Origin: Oscillospiraceae bacterium
GTDB lineage: Bacteria; Bacillota; Clostridia; Oscillospirales; Oscillospiraceae
Direction: 5' to 3'
NCBI GenBank assembly: GCA_022792495.1
Contig: JAAWBD010000006.1
Span: forward strand, 1 to 40,342
Length of the DNA: 40,342 nucleotides
How positions within the stretch are numbered: the first letter of the stretch is position 1; every line of letters begins with the position of its first letter. The position numbers and the translations under genes are program-made. The notes beneath the pieces are model-generated. The model did no database searches, was not told the DNA's origin, and was given only the letters and a program-made list of their open reading frames with translations. This document shows positions 1-7,933 of this stretch, in pieces.

Positions 1-101
1 ATGAGGGAGAAGCTGGGCAGGCGCAGATGGCCCTTGGTCTCAAAGAACTTCAGGTACATCTCCCGCAGGTCATTGAGGCCGAAATACTTGGGTTTTTCCA
101 T
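1..101 (-). CDS. alaS: alanyl-tRNA synthetase, N-terminal fragment (cut by window edge)
   Basis: The reverse strand encodes about 33 residues, starting [20 protein letters not shown] and continuing with a [10 protein letters not shown]-type stretch. This is the conserved start of class II alanyl-tRNA synthetase, which charges tRNA-Ala in the cytoplasm; the rest lies outside the window. The ATG is at 99-101 and an AGGAGG site at 109-114 gives about 7 bases of spacing. The T-box leader upstream independently supports the identity, since its probable specifier is an alanine codon. Very secure despite the short length. Confidence 0.93.
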   Translation of the reverse strand, partial: MEKPKYFGLNDLREMYLKFFETKGHLRLPSFSL

Positions 102-130
102 AAAAATACCTCCTAAAATTTCGGGGCGGA

Positions 131-174
131 CAAACAAAAAACGCTCCGCCCCTGTTGGTTCAGGGGCGGAGCGT
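131..174 (-). terminator. T-box intrinsic terminator
   Basis: A perfect 14-bp stem (141-154 with 161-174) around a 6-base loop is followed on the minus strand by TTTTTGTTTG. The right-hand part competes with the T-box antiterminator. Confidence 0.88.
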
Positions 175-366
175 ATCATGGCTCCGCGGTACCACCCTGA
201 TTTGCCATGCCGAAGGGCAGGGCATCTCATTTGCATCGGGTAAGGGGGATGGGCCCTCCGGTCTCCCGGAACGCTCGGAAGTGGCGCGTCCGCCTGTGTC
301 GCCGAGGGCTTTCACCATCCCCTCTCGCTCAAACGCGGCATAGCAGACTTGGCTTCGTCATCGCGA
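131..366 (-). promoter_or_regulatory. T-box leader (tRNA-Ala responsive) of alaS
   Basis: The conserved T-box sequence AGGGTGGTACCGCG is present on the minus strand at 185-198. A GGTGAAAGCC distal-loop type motif lies upstream near 305-325. The likely specifier codon is GCC (Ala) at 283-285, followed by a CTTCCGAGC-like stretch; the specifier is inferred from position. The leader ends in a terminator. Uncharged tRNA-Ala would favour the antiterminator and raise alaS expression. Confidence 0.9.
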
Positions 367-371
367 AAATC

Positions 372-399
372 ATTGTATCACATTTTGGCGGGTTGTCAA
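372..399 (-). promoter_or_regulatory. sigma-A promoter of alaS
   Basis: TTGACA (394-399) and TACAAT (372-377) are separated by 16 bases. The -35 box overlaps the stop codon of the upstream lipoprotein gene, so alaS has its own promoter embedded in the end of the preceding operon. Confidence 0.8.
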
Positions 400-1241
400 C
401 TGTTTTCGGAAAAGAGGAGAAAGCCGGGAAGCTTCTCCTGGGGGCGGTTGGTGAAGCACTGGCCAGACTGAAAATTTGCCCAGACGGCCCCATCATCGCC
501 AATATAGATCTTCTGTTGATAGCCCATGGTGGGTATCCAGCCCTCCAGGAAAAGACCGGAGCAGCCGTTCTCCTGATATTCCTCAATGGTAAAGGAACCA
601 TATTCCAGAGGAGTGCCAAGAAACTCCTGATAGTTCTCCCCGGCGACCTTCTGGAGAAGGGCGATCCGTTCCGGGCCCAGGGTTTCCAGAACACCGTTGG
701 TGAAGTACTCCGGCGCATCCAAGGTATATTCACCGCCGATCCCCGCATTCATGCCGAAGGGGAGGTGACCGGATTGCTCCAGAGACAGAATACCGCTGTC
801 AGATAGGGAGAAGCGAACGGTACCGGTAGGAGACGGCTCGTTCAGAGGCCAATCATCCTCTTCATACCGCCAGAAGGCGGTATTCTCATCCACAAAATAG
901 GCTGTCCCTTGGATTTCGCCACAGTGGCCGTACCAGAGGGCAGAGCCATTGAAGTCAAAGCCTTGCTCGGTTTGGTTAGAGATATAGACATCTCCCGGCT
1001 GTGCGATATAAATGTTTGTCCGATGCCATTCCCCCGTAAAATCCACCGCCTGCCCTGTCCAGGCTGGTGGGTTGGTCTCCGTCGAAATGGGGATGGGAGT
1101 GGGGGAGGGGGTCGTCTCCTCTGGGGCGGGGGAGGGAGGGGGAGAAGCGGTCTCCAACTCAACAGGCTGGGGGGAGCAGGCGGCCAACAGAAGGATAAGG
1201 CCTGTCAAAAAAAGAGGAATGATCCCGGTTTCCTGTTTCAA
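396..1241 (-). CDS. predicted lipoprotein, unknown function
   Basis: 281 residues with a short N-terminus, a hydrophobic stretch and a lipobox LLAAC (Cys about residue 22), so a membrane-anchored lipoprotein is predicted. Residues about 25-60 are Pro/Ser/Thr/Glu rich, a typical surface linker. The rest is soluble, has several Trp and Gly residues, and matches no family I recognise. The start is a TTG at 1239-1241 with AAGAAGG about 7 bases upstream. It overlaps the stop of the acyltransferase gene by four bases, so translation is probably coupled. A surface or sensory role is only a guess. Confidence 0.75.
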   Translation of the reverse strand: MKQETGIIPLFLTGLILLLAACSPQPVELETASPPPSPAPEETTPSPTPIPISTETNPPAWTGQAVDFTGEWHRTNIYIAQPGDVYISNQTEQGFDFNGSALWYGHCGEIQGTAYFVDENTAFWRYEEDDWPLNEPSPTGTVRFSLSDSGILSLEQSGHLPFGMNAGIGGEYTLDAPEYFTNGVLETLGPERIALLQKVAGENYQEFLGTPLEYGSFTIEEYQENGCSGLFLEGWIPTMGYQQKIYIGDDGAVWANFQSGQCFTNRPQEKLPGFLLFSENS

Positions 1242-2350
1242 ATCATAACCTTCTTTCGGAAAAGGGCCTGCAGATTACAGCTTTTGCAGGCGGTGGTATA
1301 GCTCTGCCCGGTAAAAAGGTAGCAGACCCCCGGGATGGAGGACAAAATCACCGCGGAAAGGATACAGACAAGGGAGATAACAGCATAGAACCCCAACTGT
1401 TGAAGCACTGTCCCCGGCCCGAGAGTTCCGAAAACCACCGTCCACAGCTTTTCTCCCGCCCCGATGGCCAGGGGGTGGATGAGATAGACCGAGAAGGAAA
1501 GGCCGGAGAGCAGGGGCAGGAGCCGGCCCTTCTCCTCCTTTCCACGGAGGCAGGACTTGCACAGCAGGAAGATGGCGGCGGACAGGGTCATGGTAAAGAG
1601 AGTCAGATAGTTGGTGAAGCGGTCGGAGTAGTAGAGCCGGGAGTAGGTATCCCATCGGGTTCCCAGAACGCTGATGACTAGCATTCCCATGACTACCGCG
1701 GCCAAAACTTTTCGGGAGGGCAGCTTTTCCCAACGCTCCAGATAGGCTCCCAGAAGAAAATAGCCCAGGTAGCCGCCAATCATGTTCAGGTTCAAAGTCC
1801 AGTGCTCGGTGAATACCAATTCATACTCCGGGGGAACGAAGCTGCGGATGGTATAGAGCCCCAAGGTGAGGATCACCCAAAGAGCCATCATATAATTCCA
1901 GTGGCTGTCGCTCAGCCCGTCCACCATCTTTTTCAGCATGGGGGAGATGAGATACATGGGGATCAGGGCGTAGAGAAACCAGTAGGGAACTGAGGCCGGG
2001 GTGTTCAGCAGATGGGAAAGCCCGGTGATGGCCCCGGTGGCGTTTCCCCGGATGGCGCTGTAGAGAAAGGTGACAGCGGAGAAGGTGAGCAGGGGAACCA
2101 GAACCTTGGGGATCCGCTTGCAGAACAGCAGCCTCAGATCAGCGGTTTTCTCCTCCTTCAGCAGGAGGGCTCCCGACATCATGAAGAACAGGGGCACCGC
2201 CGGGGTGGAGAGACAGGCAAAAAGATTGGAAAAATTCCAAAGCGCATGATAGTCCAGGCTCCGCAAAGCCCCGGCTGCCACATGGAGGTAGATGACCCCC
2301 AGCATGGAGCAGACCCGAAGCACATCATAGTCATATCGGCGGTTTTTCAT
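1238..2350 (-). CDS. acyltransferase family 3 membrane protein
   Basis: 370 residues beginning RRYDYDVLRVCSMLGVIYLHV, the usual start of the acyltransferase 3 (OafA/WecH-type) family, which moves acyl groups onto surface sugars or other envelope molecules. The protein is almost entirely hydrophobic with about ten membrane segments, and the family His (YLHV, about residue 23) is present. Its ATG overlaps the stop of the U32 gene by ATGA, and its own end overlaps the lipoprotein start, so the three form a tightly packed unit. Substrate cannot be told from sequence. Confidence 0.85.
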   Translation of the reverse strand: MKNRRYDYDVLRVCSMLGVIYLHVAAGALRSLDYHALWNFSNLFACLSTPAVPLFFMMSGALLLKEEKTADLRLLFCKRIPKVLVPLLTFSAVTFLYSAIRGNATGAITGLSHLLNTPASVPYWFLYALIPMYLISPMLKKMVDGLSDSHWNYMMALWVILTLGLYTIRSFVPPEYELVFTEHWTLNLNMIGGYLGYFLLGAYLERWEKLPSRKVLAAVVMGMLVISVLGTRWDTYSRLYYSDRFTNYLTLFTMTLSAAIFLLCKSCLRGKEEKGRLLPLLSGLSFSVYLIHPLAIGAGEKLWTVVFGTLGPGTVLQQLGFYAVISLVCILSAVILSSIPGVCYLFTGQSYTTACKSCNLQALFRKKVMI

Positions 2351-3558
2351 GGTTCTACCTGCTTTCTGAGGATGGAGAGGGGAGGGGCCTGACAGGGCAG
2401 GGTGAGCCGAAGGGCCATCTGGGGCGTCCGGGCTTCCTCAATGGGAAAGCCACCTTCGTCCGCCAGATCCGCCACCGGAAAGGAGACGGGGCGGATCCCA
2501 GGGCCCACCAGCTCCAGGGTCTCCCCACGCTGGAATTTGTTCCGCAGGGAACAGACGGCCCTTCCATCCGGGGAGCAGGAGGTGACTATAGCTGAGACCT
2601 GCCAGTCCCGGATGTACCGGGCGTCCCCCACATACTGCTCCGGGTGGCCGTAATAGAAGCCCTCAGAATAGGGGCGGTGGCTCACCTTGTCCAGCTCTGA
2701 GCGCCATACCGGATCCAAAGGGCTTCCGGCTATGGCGGCGTTGATGGCGTGACGGTAGGCTCCGGTGACGATGGCGGCGTAGTAGGCCGATTTGGCTCGG
2801 CCCTCGATCTTCAGGCTGTCCAGCCCCGCCTCCATCAGCTCGGAGATGTGGTCGATCATGCACATATCCTTGGAGTTAAAAATGTAGGTGCCCCGGTCGT
2901 CCTCCTCCACGGGAAAGAACTCCCCGGGCCGCTGTTCCTCCATCAGGGCGTACTTATAGCGGCAGGGCTGAGCGCAGGCGCCCCGGCTGGCGTCACGCCC
3001 CGTCATATAGTTGGAGAGGACGCATCGGCCCGAATAGCTGACGCACATAGCGCCGTGGACAAAGGCCTCGATTTCCAGTTCCCTGGGAGTTTTGGCACGG
3101 ATCTCCCGGATCTCCTCCAGAGAGAGCTCCCGGGCCAGAATAACCCGGCTGGCTCCCAGCTGGTGCCAGGCCAGAGCGGCCTGGTAGTTGGTGATGCTGG
3201 CCTGGGTGGAAATGTGAAGGCTCACCTTGGGGGCGTGCTTTTTTGCCAGGGACAATACCCCGATATCTCCGATGATAAGAGCGTCCACCCCCAGCTCCTG
3301 AAGAAAGGCGAGATAGCGGGGGAGCCCCTCCAGTTCCGGATTCCGGGGCATGGTATTGCAGGTCACATGAACCTTTACCCCGTGGCTGTGGCACAGGGTG
3401 ACCGCCTGGGCAAGCTCTTCAGAGGAAAAGTTCCCGGCGAAGGATCGCATCCCGTACATCTGCCCCGCCAGGTATACCGCATCCGCGCCATAGGCCACAG
3501 CCATCCCAAGCCGCTCCATATCCCCGGCGGGGGCCAAAAGTTCCAATGGTTTAGCCAT
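2347..3558 (-). CDS. U32 family peptidase / tRNA hydroxylation protein TrhP-like
   Basis: 403 residues starting MAKPLELLAPAGDMERLGMA, typical of U32 proteins. The family signature is complete near residues 160-180 (E-A-F-V-H-G-A-M-C then S-Y-S-G-R-C), with further Cys at GACAQPCRY that may hold a cluster. Members next to mltG in Bacillus (YrrN/YrrO, TrhP1/2) make 5-hydroxyuridine in tRNA, so that role is more likely than proteolysis (inference from family and neighbour). The second ATG at 3558 was chosen because GGGGGA lies 7 bases before it. The start overlaps the end of mltG. Confidence 0.88.
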   Translation of the reverse strand: MAKPLELLAPAGDMERLGMAVAYGADAVYLAGQMYGMRSFAGNFSSEELAQAVTLCHSHGVKVHVTCNTMPRNPELEGLPRYLAFLQELGVDALIIGDIGVLSLAKKHAPKVSLHISTQASITNYQAALAWHQLGASRVILARELSLEEIREIRAKTPRELEIEAFVHGAMCVSYSGRCVLSNYMTGRDASRGACAQPCRYKYALMEEQRPGEFFPVEEDDRGTYIFNSKDMCMIDHISELMEAGLDSLKIEGRAKSAYYAAIVTGAYRHAINAAIAGSPLDPVWRSELDKVSHRPYSEGFYYGHPEQYVGDARYIRDWQVSAIVTSCSPDGRAVCSLRNKFQRGETLELVGPGIRPVSFPVADLADEGGFPIEEARTPQMALRLTLPCQAPPLSILRKQVEP

Positions 3559-4771
3559 TTTCATTCCCCCGGGAGGCCAGGAAGGCCTGGAATTCAGAAT
3601 TGGTGCGGAAATAATGGTGCAGGTTGTCGTCGCCCAGACCATAGTAATAATAATTGGTGTCCTGGGGATTCAGGGCGGAGTTGAGAGCCACCATGCCGGG
3701 ACTGGCGATGGGGCCGGGGGGCAGGCCCTTGTTGCGGTAGGTGTTGTAGGGACTGTCCACCGTCTGATAGTCCTCCTGGGTTATGGGCCGTCCTGTGGCG
3801 TAGACCAGGGCTGCATCAATCTGCAGAAGCCCCACCGTCTCATAATCCGAATTGTTTAGCCGGTTATAGATGACCGAGGCGATGGCAGTCTGGTCGGTGC
3901 CGTCGGTCTCTTTCTCAATGAGAGAGGCGATGGTCACAATATCGTGGACTGTGTAGCCCATATCAGCGGCCTGCTGCCGAAGCTTGTCGGGGAATTGCTG
4001 GTCAAAACGGAGGATCATCTTGTTAAGAACCTGGATAGCCTCCCGCTCTCCTCCGCCCATGTAGAACTCGTAGGTGTCGGGGAAGAGGTAGCCCTCCAGC
4101 CGGTGATAATCTCCCAGGGGGAGGACGCCCTTCAGGAAGGAGTATTTGAAATCATGCTGAGCGGCCACCCGCTGGAGGGTGGCTACGGTGGAGACGCCCT
4201 GTTCGGCCAAAAGGGAGAAGATCTGATCCAGGGTATAGCCCTCCGGGATGGTGACGCTGACGGTTTTCCGGCTGCCGGAGCGGGCGGACATGGCGTTGAT
4301 CAGGGCGTTATAATCCATGTCGGTGTTCAGCTCATAGGTTCCGGCTACCAGCTTTCGATCCGCATGAACCAGAGAGGAGAAAAGGCGGAACAGGAGTTTA
4401 TACTCCACAAGTCCGTTTTCCGACAGCTGATCCACCACATAGTTCATATCCGCCTTGGATACGGTGGTGGTGACTGTTTGGGTCTCGCCGTTCTGCTTTA
4501 CCTTAGAGGTCTCCTCATAAACGGTGAAAATGCTGTCCGGCAGGGTGATGGTGGCGGAATGGGCTTCCTTGTTAAGGGCGAACACGTCCCCGGCCCAGAT
4601 CCAGGCCACCCCTGCCAGCACGGCGGAGACGGCCACCACCAGCAGAATGTAGAGAAGGGGGTTCATACGCCGTCTGCGGCGGCGCCGCTTTCGGGGCGTG
4701 CTTGCGCTGCCGCCAGAGGCAGAACTGGATCGGGGCGCCGCAGGGCGGTGTTCATGAGATTCCTGGGGCAT
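3551..4771 (-). CDS. mltG: endolytic murein transglycosylase MltG (YceG family)
   Basis: 406 residues: a basic, Ser/Pro-rich cytoplasmic tail ending in a run of Arg, one membrane helix at about 37-60, then the YceG domain outside the cell. The catalytic Glu lies in the TIASLIEKETDG motif near residue 285, followed by IASVIYNRL; the ending PNTYRNKGLPPGPI-type loop is also present. It cuts nascent glycan strands and helps set their length. The start at 4771 has AGGAG about 8 bases upstream; a further ATG at 4789 lies before that site and was not used. Confidence 0.93.
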   Translation of the reverse strand: MPQESHEHRPAAPRSSSASGGSASTPRKRRRRRRRMNPLLYILLVVAVSAVLAGVAWIWAGDVFALNKEAHSATITLPDSIFTVYEETSKVKQNGETQTVTTTVSKADMNYVVDQLSENGLVEYKLLFRLFSSLVHADRKLVAGTYELNTDMDYNALINAMSARSGSRKTVSVTIPEGYTLDQIFSLLAEQGVSTVATLQRVAAQHDFKYSFLKGVLPLGDYHRLEGYLFPDTYEFYMGGGEREAIQVLNKMILRFDQQFPDKLRQQAADMGYTVHDIVTIASLIEKETDGTDQTAIASVIYNRLNNSDYETVGLLQIDAALVYATGRPITQEDYQTVDSPYNTYRNKGLPPGPIASPGMVALNSALNPQDTNYYYYGLGDDNLHHYFRTNSEFQAFLASRGNENG

Positions 4772-4817
4772 GGGGATCACTCCTGACATTTTTGCAATTT
4801 ACGCCCGTCCCATTGGA

Positions 4818-4845
4818 ACCACCATCGGGAGGGCGGCATAGTATA
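4818..4845 (+). promoter_or_regulatory. sigma-K-like promoter of the Cys-rich small gene
   Basis: AC (4818-4819), 17 bases, then CATAGTATA (4837-4845). This fits the Bacillus sigma-K pattern AC-N17-CATAnnnTA exactly. There is no good sigma-A promoter in the same gap. Confidence 0.55.
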
Positions 4846-4912
4846 TTGCGGATGGCGAAACGGAAGGGCAAACCCCTCCGGGCCGTCAAATAAACAACGA
4901 GGTGAAGTTTCT

Positions 4913-5068
4913 ATGTGCTGTGGGAACAACGGTTGGGGCGGCGGTTGCTGCTGGATCATCCTGATCATCATCCTGCTCCTGTGCTGCTGCGGCGGCTGGG
5001 GCGGTAACAGCTGCGGCTGTGGCTGCAACAATGGCTGCGGTTGCGGGTGCAACGACGGCTGCTGCTAA
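4913..5068 (+). CDS. small Cys/Gly-rich protein, probably sporulation-related
   Basis: 51 residues starting MCCGNNGWGGGCCWIILIII. A short hydrophobic segment (about 14-23) sits between two Cys/Gly clusters, and the C-terminal part is a run of C-G-C-G and C-N-N-G repeats; about one third of residues are Cys. GAGGTG is placed 8 bases before the ATG, and a strong terminator follows the stop. Composition and a hydrophobic core recall small YjcZ-like or coat proteins of spore formers, and the sigma-K-like promoter agrees, but no homolog was checked. It may be membrane-associated, metal-binding or disulfide cross-linked. Confidence 0.7.
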   Translation: MCCGNNGWGGGCCWIILIIILLLCCCGGWGGNSCGCGCNNGCGCGCNDGCC

Positions 5069-5080
5069 GCCGGCTACATG

Positions 5081-5108
5081 AAAAGCGGGGCCCTGCGCCC
5101 CGCTTTTT
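5081..5108. terminator. bidirectional intrinsic terminator
   Basis: Stem GCGGGGC (5085-5091) with GCCCCGC (5097-5103), flanked by AAAA on the left and TTTTT on the right. It can serve both the Cys-rich gene and the converging cyclo-ligase operon. Confidence 0.85.
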
Positions 5109-5113
5109 CCTGT

Positions 5114-5668
5114 TTAGGAAAAGGACAGGCACCGGTTTTCTGTGACGATAATATCCACTGGCTGGTCGTGAGGCTCGGTTGGAATAAGAGGGAGGAGGAG
5201 CTTTTTCCGGCACAGGGCCATGGTGAGCCCTTGAAAATCGGCCAGATAACGGTCATAGTATCCACCGCCGTGGCCCAAACGATACCCACGCTCATCACAG
5301 CAGAGAGCAGGAACCAGAATGAGTGACAAGTCTTTCTTCTTTACAATAGGGCAAGACTCGTCTGGCTCCGGGATCCCGTAGAAGTTGGGGATCAGCCGCT
5401 CCGCTCCCAAATACTGCCGGGCTTCCATCTGGCCCGGAGAGATACAGTGGGGCAGCGCCACATGAATCCCGAGGGCAGTCAACGGCTCTAATAGCCGGGC
5501 GGTATCCGGCTCTTTCCCGATACCATAGTAGAGAAGGATGGTGGAGCTCTGCGCAGTTTTGGACAGGGAGAGAAATCGGGCCAAAAGAAGATCATCACTC
5601 TTTTTACGGTCATAGTCCGTCAAGGGATAATCCTTAACGAACTCCCGGAGGGCAGACTTCTCAACCAT
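5114..5668 (-). CDS. 5-formyltetrahydrofolate cyclo-ligase
   Basis: 184 residues of the 5-FTHF cyclo-ligase (MTHFS, Fau/YgfA) family, converting 5-formyl-THF and ATP to 5,10-methenyl-THF. The C-terminal signature DERGYRLGHGGGYYDRYL is clear, and the middle holds the family IPEPDE motif. The length is normal. It overlaps the DJ-1 gene by 8 bases and has only a weak ribosome site, so coupling is likely. It is the last gene of the glycosyltransferase-tmk-DJ-1 operon. Confidence 0.93.
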   Translation of the reverse strand: MVEKSALREFVKDYPLTDYDRKKSDDLLLARFLSLSKTAQSSTILLYYGIGKEPDTARLLEPLTALGIHVALPHCISPGQMEARQYLGAERLIPNFYGIPEPDESCPIVKKKDLSLILVPALCCDERGYRLGHGGGYYDRYLADFQGLTMALCRKKLLLPLIPTEPHDQPVDIIVTENRCLSFS

Positions 5669-6206
5669 GATAATGTACCGCCGTTCGAACCTGCTGAGCG
5701 GTCTCGGCTCCTCTTAGAAGCTCCACCAGCTTCAGGCTGAAGGGAAAGGCGGAGCCTGCGGCCTCGCCAGTGACGAGGCGGCCGTCCGCCACGAAGGGGA
5801 CGCTGGGCTCCATCCGGGCGCCCGCCATCTCATCCTCCATACCGGGATAGCACACCGCCCGCTTTCCCTCCAGCAGACTGAAGGCGGCCAGCAGGGTGGG
5901 GGCGGCGCAGATGGCGGCCACATAGCCGCCCTTTTCATAGACCTGGTGAACCAGCCGGGACACCCGGGGATCCTCCCCCAGGCACTTGACTCCCCCCATG
6001 CCTCCGGGGAGAAATACCAGCTCTACCTGGTCGGGGTCAACCTGATCCAAAGTCAGATCCGCCTTTATGGCGATCTGGTGAGAGCCGGAGACCAGCTCCC
6101 CCTCCAAAGCGGTGAGAGCCACCTCCACTCCGGCCCGACGGAGCAGATCGGCGGGAACGATGGCCTCTGCCTCCTCAAAACCGTTGCTAAGCAGGATGCA
6201 AACCAT
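5661..6206 (-). CDS. DJ-1/PfpI (YajL-type) family protein
   Basis: 181 residues starting MVCILLSNGFEEAEAIVPAD, the hallmark of the DJ-1/ThiJ/YajL group. The nucleophile Cys is at about 100 in YVAAICAAPT, and its partner Glu at 13-14 in FEEAEA. Members act on oxidised proteins, glyoxals or as chaperones; which one applies here is unknown. AAGGAGG sits at normal distance before the ATG. The gap to tmk is only about 15 bases. Confidence 0.9.
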   Translation of the reverse strand: MVCILLSNGFEEAEAIVPADLLRRAGVEVALTALEGELVSGSHQIAIKADLTLDQVDPDQVELVFLPGGMGGVKCLGEDPRVSRLVHQVYEKGGYVAAICAAPTLLAAFSLLEGKRAVCYPGMEDEMAGARMEPSVPFVADGRLVTGEAAGSAFPFSLKLVELLRGAETAQQVRTAVHYHG

Positions 6207-6221
6207 AGAAGAACCTCCTTG

Positions 6222-6905
6222 TTAACTGCGGAAAGCGGGAACGTTTTCCGCTAAATATTCCCAGATCTCCCCATGCAACTCCTCAATGGGGCGGATCTGC
6301 CCGGCCTCATCAACACAGGAGATCCGGTGCCAGCCATAATGCTTTGCGGCCCGAAGGGCTGTCTGGCGGCAAAGGGCCAGGTATTCTGTATCCACCTCGT
6401 GGATATCTCCCTTGGTGTGGGTGGCCGCCTCCCGGGAGCGGAGAAGCTCCACCGATTTCTCGGTGGGCATGTCCAGATAGATCACAGCGTCAGGACAGGG
6501 GAGGCCCAGCTTCTGATACTCCAGGTCGGACAGCCAGTCGAAGAAGGCACCCTGCTCCTTCTGGGGCAGCTTACAGCCCTGGTGGACAGCATTGGAGGTG
6601 GCGTACCGGTCGGAGAGGATCAGCCCTCCGGCCTGATAGCTTTCCCCCCAGACCTTCTTCCAGGAGGCGTAGCGATCCACCGCATAGAAGGTGGAGGCGG
6701 CATATGGGTTCACATCGGAGGGGTGGGAGCCGAACTCTCCCCCCAGATACATCCGGATCAGGGCGGAGGAGGGCTCGGCGTACTGGGGAAACACCAGCTT
6801 TTCAAAGGCGGTTCCCTGGGATCGCAGCTTTTCACACAGAAGCTTAAACTGGGTGGATTTTCCTGACCCGTCGGTGCCTTCAAAGACGATAAGGGTTCCC
6901 TTCAT
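6222..6905 (-). CDS. tmk: thymidylate kinase (dTMP kinase)
   Basis: 227 residues. The P-loop FEGTDGSGKST is at about 8-18, the DRY motif lies in LILSDRYATSNAVHQG, and VIYLDMPTEKS follows. This enzyme phosphorylates dTMP to dTDP. The ATG at 6905 has GGGAGGG 7 bases upstream, inside the end of the glycosyltransferase gene, and follows its stop by one base. A much longer reading through the upstream gene is possible on paper but has no start signal. Confidence 0.92.
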   Translation of the reverse strand: MKGTLIVFEGTDGSGKSTQFKLLCEKLRSQGTAFEKLVFPQYAEPSSALIRMYLGGEFGSHPSDVNPYAASTFYAVDRYASWKKVWGESYQAGGLILSDRYATSNAVHQGCKLPQKEQGAFFDWLSDLEYQKLGLPCPDAVIYLDMPTEKSVELLRSREAATHTKGDIHEVDTEYLALCRQTALRAAKHYGWHRISCVDEAGQIRPIEELHGEIWEYLAENVPAFRS

Positions 6906-6906
6906 C

Positions 6907-7629
6907 TCATTTCCCTCCCAAACGGGCGCCCAGGGCGTCCACCAAAATGAGAGGCAGCTTGGCCATCCGGCCGATGCGGCTGGGCTCCTTGATGAGCCGG
7001 TAGAGCCATTCCAGTCCCGCTTTCTGCCATCCTTCCGGAGCGCGCTGGACGTTGCCTGCAAACACATCCAAGCACCCCCCCAACCCGATGGCCAGCTTTG
7101 CCCCGGTGAGGGGGCCGTTTTGAGCCATCCAGAGCTCCTGCTTGGGCGCACCCAGACAGACAAAGACCACATCGGCCCCAGAGGCTTTGATTTTCTCCAC
7201 CACAGGCTTGTCCTCTCTGAAATATCCATCATGAACGCCGCAGATATTCAGCCCGGGATGGGCCTGGCGGAGATTCTCCGCCGCCTGCTCCGCCACGCCG
7301 GGCTTGGCCCCCAATAGGAAGAGGGCGCCCCCCTCTAAAGCCATCCGGGCCATAAGAGCCTGGGCAAAGTCCACGCCCGGACAGCGCCCTTGAAGGGGCC
7401 GGCCCAGGATCTTGGCGGCATATACCACCCCGATGCCGTCAGGGAGGGCCAGGGCGGCGTTATTCAGGGTGTGCCGAAAGTTTTCATCCCTCTTGGCGGC
7501 CAGGATAAACTCCGGGTTCGGCGTGACGATATAATGGAAGCTGTCCTCTTTGAGAAGGGCCCATCCGGCATCCAGAGCCTCAGCCTGGGTCAAATTGTCG
7601 ATACCCACACCTAAAACATCCGTTTTCAC
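6907..7629 (-). CDS. WecG/TagA/CpsF family glycosyltransferase
   Basis: 240 residues. The GT26 motifs are present: TPNPEFILAA, NNAALALPDGIGVV with the probable catalytic Asp, and CLGAPKQELWM. TagA adds ManNAc to undecaprenyl-PP-GlcNAc at the membrane in teichoic acid or related polymer synthesis; no other such gene is in this window. The start is GTG at 7629 with GGGGGAT about 5-7 bases upstream. First gene of a four-gene operon. Confidence 0.92.
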   Translation of the reverse strand: MKTDVLGVGIDNLTQAEALDAGWALLKEDSFHYIVTPNPEFILAAKRDENFRHTLNNAALALPDGIGVVYAAKILGRPLQGRCPGVDFAQALMARMALEGGALFLLGAKPGVAEQAAENLRQAHPGLNICGVHDGYFREDKPVVEKIKASGADVVFVCLGAPKQELWMAQNGPLTGAKLAIGLGGCLDVFAGNVQRAPEGWQKAGLEWLYRLIKEPSRIGRMAKLPLILVDALGARLGGK

Positions 7630-7676
7630 AGAGTATCCCCCTTTTAGGAAGAATTGGTCATTTTTAGAATTATGCC

Positions 7677-7705
7677 ATTATACCACGTTTTTGAGGAAAA
7701 GTCTA
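7677..7705 (-). promoter_or_regulatory. probable sigma-A promoter of the glycosyltransferase operon
   Basis: TATAAT at 7677-7682 (minus strand) with a weaker TAGACT at 7700-7705, 17 bases apart. Confidence 0.55.
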
Positions 7706-7851
7706 TCAGTATCCGCTGGGCAAAAACCTTGGTGGGGAATGGCCTTAAGGGTTCATAAAAAATTTATGATTTTCAGGAAAACCCGTTGTCCAAGGTGAAA
7801 AGAGGAGGGGAGCAGCTGATGGACAAAGGGAAAAAGCGGCGGAATTTATGG

Positions 7852-7879
7852 TTGACATTTCAAAAAGAGGTGGTATAAT
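7852..7879 (+). promoter_or_regulatory. sigma-A promoter of the ABC importer operon
   Basis: Consensus TTGACA (7852-7857) and TATAAT (7874-7879) with a 16-base spacer. The start codon is about 50 bases downstream. Confidence 0.85.
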
Positions 7880-7891
7880 AGCACATAGCAA

Positions 7892-7913
7892 TTTAGCGCT
7901 TTTAACCGCTAAA
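7892..7913 (+). promoter_or_regulatory. inverted repeat near the transcription start, possible operator
   Basis: TTTAGCG (7892-7898) and CGCTAAA (7907-7913) form a 7-bp inverted repeat with an 8-base spacer, just after the -10 box. It may bind a repressor or fold in the 5' UTR; too small for a known riboswitch. Confidence 0.4.
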
Positions 7914-7933
7914 GTACATGGGAGGAAAATGAA

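Noticed and set aside
7892-7913. Riboswitch upstream of the ABC importer
   Set aside because: The leader is only about 45 bases with one 7-bp hairpin; too small for known Trp or other riboswitches and no T-box motif.
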